From NCBI GenBank assembly GCA_003255065.1, contig QAOA01006679.1, positions 601,320 through 665,319 on the forward strand: DNA of 64,000 bases. Reading direction: 5' to 3'. This document shows positions 61,009 to 64,000 of the stretch, one piece after another. The translations under genes were made by a program, and so were the position numbers. The notes beneath the pieces were generated by a model. That model saw only the letters and a program-made list of their open reading frames with translations. It searched no databases and was not told where the DNA came from. Every line of letters starts with the position of its first letter. The first letter of the stretch is position 1. Source of the DNA: Cercis canadensis. Lineage: Eukaryota > Streptophyta > Magnoliopsida > Fabales > Fabaceae.

Positions 61009-61285
61009 TGTAAAATCTTCAAGAAAGTAAACAAGGAAGGGAAAGAGATCGAGAGAGAAACACTTGTGAAAGCTTTTCTTCTATTTTCCCATATCAGAAA
61101 ATGACAATACAAGAGAGACTTTATATGTACAGTAACCGTCTAACCACAAGAATGCCACGTAGGCAAGCATTAGCATAACAGTAAATTACCTAGCTAACTA
61201 GAGTTAATTAATTAACAATGAATAACTAATAATTAACTCAAGTAAATAGACTTTGTAAGAAATAACTGAATAACAGAATTCTCCA
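61009..61285 (-). repeat. Right LTR (5' LTR of the minus-strand copia element)
   Basis: 277 bp, same ends as the left LTR. The primer-binding site lies directly to its left (60997-61008). Confidence 0.93.
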
Positions 61286-61806
61286 TATATACTATATATG
61301 CTTCCCCTAGAATCGATCTAATGCTGACCTTCTGAAGTGAAAAAGTTCTCAAGTCTTCTCGGATTGTCCTCATCAAAATGAGATGCATATTACAATATTT
61401 TAGTGAGTTGTATAGTTCAAATTATTACAAAACCATGCATAATAAAGATAGCCATTAGGGTACTTGGTTTAAGATTGAATTTTTTTCTTCTTCTTTTTTT
61501 TTACCATTAGAGAGATAAAGCTAAATTTTGTATCTAAGGACAAAAGATAATGGGATTTTGAACTTGAGATCTTAACCTGTTTTAAGGATCCTAAACCAAT
61601 TGTACTTGTGTGTTTGAGAATAAACATGATTAAAATTTAACTAATTAAACATATATCTTAATTGGTTACCCAATAAGATATGGGCATTGAACATAGTTTA
61701 ATTTTACAAGTGTTTTACCCAATTGTCATCCCTAACAATATAGAGTATAGGAAGACCAATAAAAAGTTCAAAACTACTTAATCCAAAAACCCAAATATTT
61801 GTTATG
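61286..61806. other. Intergenic DNA
   Basis: AT-rich; no gene or clear repeat recognised. Confidence 0.4.
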
Positions 61807-61814
61807 TATTCATA

Positions 61815-62420
61815 GGCACTTTGACCCTAATATTGTAGTTTAAAAAAAAATTTATGTATGTATAGTACTTTTGAACTTATTTATGTAGATAATATAGTTT
61901 TTAAAAAAAATTTAAAAAAAAACTCTAGGATGGTGGGGCCCACAAGATGCGCTAATGGCCATGCGGCGTATCCAGTCTAGACATGCCCGAGGCCAATGGT
62001 GTGACCGCAGTTGTGCGTGTCAGCATATTTCCTTTGCATGTGTTAGCCTATGTCACCTGACAAGGGAGATTGGAACACGCTGGTCCCCCATTGGCATGTC
62101 TATATTTGACACTCTTAAGGCCCAACTGCGTGTTGCCACGTGGCCATTCCCCCATCCTTTTTCTTTTCTCTTTCTTCTCGAAGCCATTTGCACATTACTT
62201 AGAAAAGTCAGCAAGAGGGGACACGCCATTGGGCCTGTGGCGTGTCTAGTGTGGACACGCCACGTGGCCATTGACATGTCCGATAGATCCCGCACCTCTC
62301 GAAATTTTTTTTAATATATTTTAGTTTTTTAAAAACTACAATATCTATGTAAATAAGTTCTAAACTACAATATATATGTAAATTTGTTCTCCAAATACGA
62401 TATTTGGGTCAAAAAGCCTG
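61815..62420. mobile_element. Foldback TIR element, 606 bp, hAT- or MULE-like
   Basis: Flanked by a perfect 8-bp direct repeat TATTCATA (61807-61814 and 62421-62428). The outer arms are inverted copies: GGCACTTTGACCC at the left and, in complement, GGCTTTTTGACCC at the right, then GAACTTATTTATGTAGATAA versus GAACTTATTTACATAGATAT. The inner arms are GC-rich and also inverted: AATGGCCATGCGGCGTATCC versus, in complement, AATGGCCACGTGGCGTGTCC. Many arm differences are C/T or G/A at CpG, as expected for methylated repeats. No transposase. An 8-bp duplication favours hAT. ORFs on both strands here are shadows. Confidence 0.75.
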
Positions 62421-62573
62421 TATTCATACATTCAAGTGAGCAGTCAAACAATCACTCCAGTTTACAAGTAATGATTTCCTTATGGTACAAACCACGACCT
62501 AATAGTATAAAGCTCGAGAGTTTTATTCTATAGCACTGCAAACAATATTACATGATAAAATTTACTCGGGGGT

Positions 62574-63964
62574 CTAGCAAGTTAGATTAGAACCAGGATC
62601 CACCCCGAGTTGACTACAATATTCTGTGTAGTAGTTAACACGAGCTTGAACTGTGCTGGGATTGTTACCATCACATTCAAGGGCACCATTAACAGCTCTA
62701 ATGGTTGCTCCAAAGCCTTCGTTGATGACAGGGCGCACATTTTGCATCCAGAACCATAATGCTGCCTTAAACGACACCACAGGGTCATTAGCCACCGTTT
62801 CAGGAGCATTCAATCCATCAAAATTGTTGCTTTCTCCACATGGCCCATAGTTGAAGTTCCATGATAGTTGGATTGGTCCACGACCATAGTAGCCCTTGTT
62901 AGGGTTACAAGGGTACTGTGTATTGTTTTCGTCACAATAGTCCTTAGATGCACCATCAATCTCTTCTATGTAACAAAAGTCTGCATGCCCACATATTTTG
63001 TTTGTTAATCACAAGTTTAATGTATGTGAATTGGCAACAAGAAATCACAAGCATAATGTTTCAATCAACACACAAATGCCAGATGAACAATTTCAATTGG
63101 TCATGACCTATAAATTGGAGGAGGTTTCATGACTTGGGTTCAAAATTTGGTGCGACTACTTCTCAGTAGTTGTGGTATATGGTTATAACAATCTATTATC
63201 CGCAATTCCCTAAACTGAGGGTATTCTTAAAAAAGAACTAACATAAATATACTAATACCATACTAGTAGGGTAAGCTCAAATGAGTATTGTGCCTAATGC
63301 AATACCTTAGCTATCGGTGGACATTCTACAATAGTTGAAAACTCCCATTATATATACCCCAATAGTTGAAAATTGGACACTCCATTATCGAGGTTCTACG
63401 TTGAAAACTCATCATGACCAAATGAGAAAGGATTATAGAAGGTGATATGCTACTCTCTATTACGTAGCCTCTAATAAACTTGAATAAAAATAAATTTAAA
63501 AAAAAAAGCATCTGATGGGAGAAAAAAATATTTAGAAAAATCGTATACTAACGTCCAGTTTCATGAGTGAAATGGGCAAAAGCAGCTGCAACTTCACGCT
63601 TTGAATCGTTAACAGATCCAATTCTGCCAAACTGGTTGTAGGAATCGACAGCGTCCAAGAACGCAGATCGAGTGTAGAAGTTCTTCCCTGCACAACCAGC
63701 ATCAGCCTGAGAGATTATTCCATTGAAGAATTCGTCTGTGACAATATCAGCCACAGGAACATCGCTGGTAGTGGGTGGGCTTTGACCGGCATAACAAGGA
63801 CCCTCCCTGCACCCTGTGCCACAGTAGTCATCGCCTGTGCCACAATACCCATATCGGCTGCAACATAAATTTGAAGAACACCCACAATTTTGAGCACTCA
63901 CATTTTGGGCTATTAGTCCTATGACAACAAGGGTTAGCAAGGTCTTCCTGATATGGTTCACCAT
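62574..63964 (-). CDS. Class IV chitinase (GH19 endochitinase with hevein domain)
   Basis: Secreted endo-beta-1,4-N-acetylglucosaminidase of plant defence. Two exons: 63964-63553 and 62980-62574, phase 1, giving 272 residues, typical for class IV (EP3-like). Signal peptide ~1-24 ([18 protein letters not shown]), then a Cys-rich hevein chitin-binding domain ~26-58 ([19 protein letters not shown]), a short Pro/Thr hinge, and the GH19 domain from ~71. The catalytic glutamate is Glu135 in HFTHETGHFCYIEEI; further blocks are [40 protein letters not shown] and [18 protein letters not shown], ending [13 protein letters not shown]. Class IV deletions relative to class I are consistent with the length. 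Only 36 bp upstream of the ATG lie inside the window, so promoter elements cannot be judged. Looks functional. Confidence 0.95.
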
Positions 63965-64000
63965 TTTGTGGAGAAAGAAATGGAAGACAGAACTGTTTGA

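Larger units (their letters stand above)
56083..61285 (-). mobile_element. Ty1-copia LTR retrotransposon fossil
   Basis: Complete in outline: two 277-bp LTRs (56083-56359 and 61009-61285) beginning TG and ending CA, a primer-binding site TGGTATCAGAGC on the minus strand at 60997-61008 (initiator tRNA-Met type), and a purine-rich tract next to the left LTR. The order on the minus strand is gag (about 60.2-60.9 kb), zinc knuckle, protease, integrase (about 58.6-60.1 kb), then reverse transcriptase and RNase H (about 56.4-58.1 kb), the order of Ty1-copia. Flanking 5-mers are TATAC and TATAT, a near-match target duplication. The LTRs differ at 3 of 277 positions (98.9% identical), so insertion was recent, well under a few million years on usual plant rates. 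The coding region is broken, with about two or three breaks. Size and LTR length suggest an Ale/Retrofit-like lineage, but this is not certain. Confidence 0.93.

Noticed and set aside
61955-62314. 119-codon ORF and its opposite-strand partner (62053-62295)
   Set aside because: Both lie inside the foldback element; the overlap of long ORFs on both strands follows from GC-rich inverted arms.
1-64000. tRNA, rRNA or known microRNA precursors
   Set aside because: Visual search for B-box/cloverleaf patterns and for common conserved plant miRNA sequences found none besides the SINE-like B boxes; a covariance-model scan would be decisive.

Overview
This window is nuclear DNA from a dicot plant. The evidence is the GT-AG multi-exon genes, the AT-rich intergenic DNA, plant-only families (STICHEL-like, class IV chitinase, phytocyanin, neprosin, RPS5-type NLR) and a Ty1-copia element primed by initiator tRNA-Met. 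I could not fix the species; a woody rosid is a guess. The assembly is a draft: eight isolated N bases and one 185-N run occur, and at least seven of these gaps are flanked by near-identical direct repeats, which look like contig ends that overlap but were not merged.

Layout. 0-6.4 kb: two minus-strand secretory-pathway genes, the 5' end of SEC61 alpha (continues off the left edge) and a complete six-exon ERD2-type K/HDEL receptor (215 aa) with a UPRE-like TGACGTGG upstream. 6.4-11 kb: DNA-transposon debris, namely a 672-bp foldback Mutator-like element with a 10-bp target duplication and two related Tourist/PIF-Harbinger-like elements flanked by TTA. 11.1-14.9 kb: a decayed ketopantoate hydroxymethyltransferase (KPHMT/panB) gene that keeps its exon-intron layout but carries several frame lesions; one intron holds another TIR element. 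15-17.2 kb: tandem duplications and a minus-strand NLR leucine-rich-repeat relic. 18.1-21.5 kb: an intact four-exon gene for a 114-aa UBTD-N-domain protein with a myristoylation-type N terminus.

22-37 kb: gene-poor. It holds an old 2.4-2.6-kb non-coding segmental duplication (22.4-25.0 and 27.6-29.9 kb), a neprosin relic and a tailed SINE-like retroposon (15-bp target duplication) between the two copies, and a 180-bp foldback MITE. 38.4-45.9 kb: a full STICHEL-like gene (six coding exons, 1180 aa, clamp-loader-type AAA ATPase core), whose exon 3 region is duplicated across an assembly gap.

46.6-55 kb: a minus-strand phytocyanin-like fragment without copper ligands, then three tandem plus-strand genes or relics encoding only the first ~170 residues of an RPS5-type NB-ARC domain. 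All three have the P-loop replaced, at conserved length, by unrelated residues, and all stop soon after the RNBS-B motif. 56.1-61.3 kb: a young Ty1-copia fossil on the minus strand with 98.9% identical LTRs. 61.8-62.4 kb: a foldback TIR element. 62.6-64 kb: an intact two-exon class IV chitinase gene on the minus strand.

The strongest candidate for something undescribed is the tandem set of P-loop-less, ARC-less mini-NLR genes. The expressed, apparently intact host genes are SEC61 alpha (partial), ERD2, the UBTD-N gene, the STICHEL-like gene and the chitinase. I saw no tRNA or rRNA genes and no CRISPR array.
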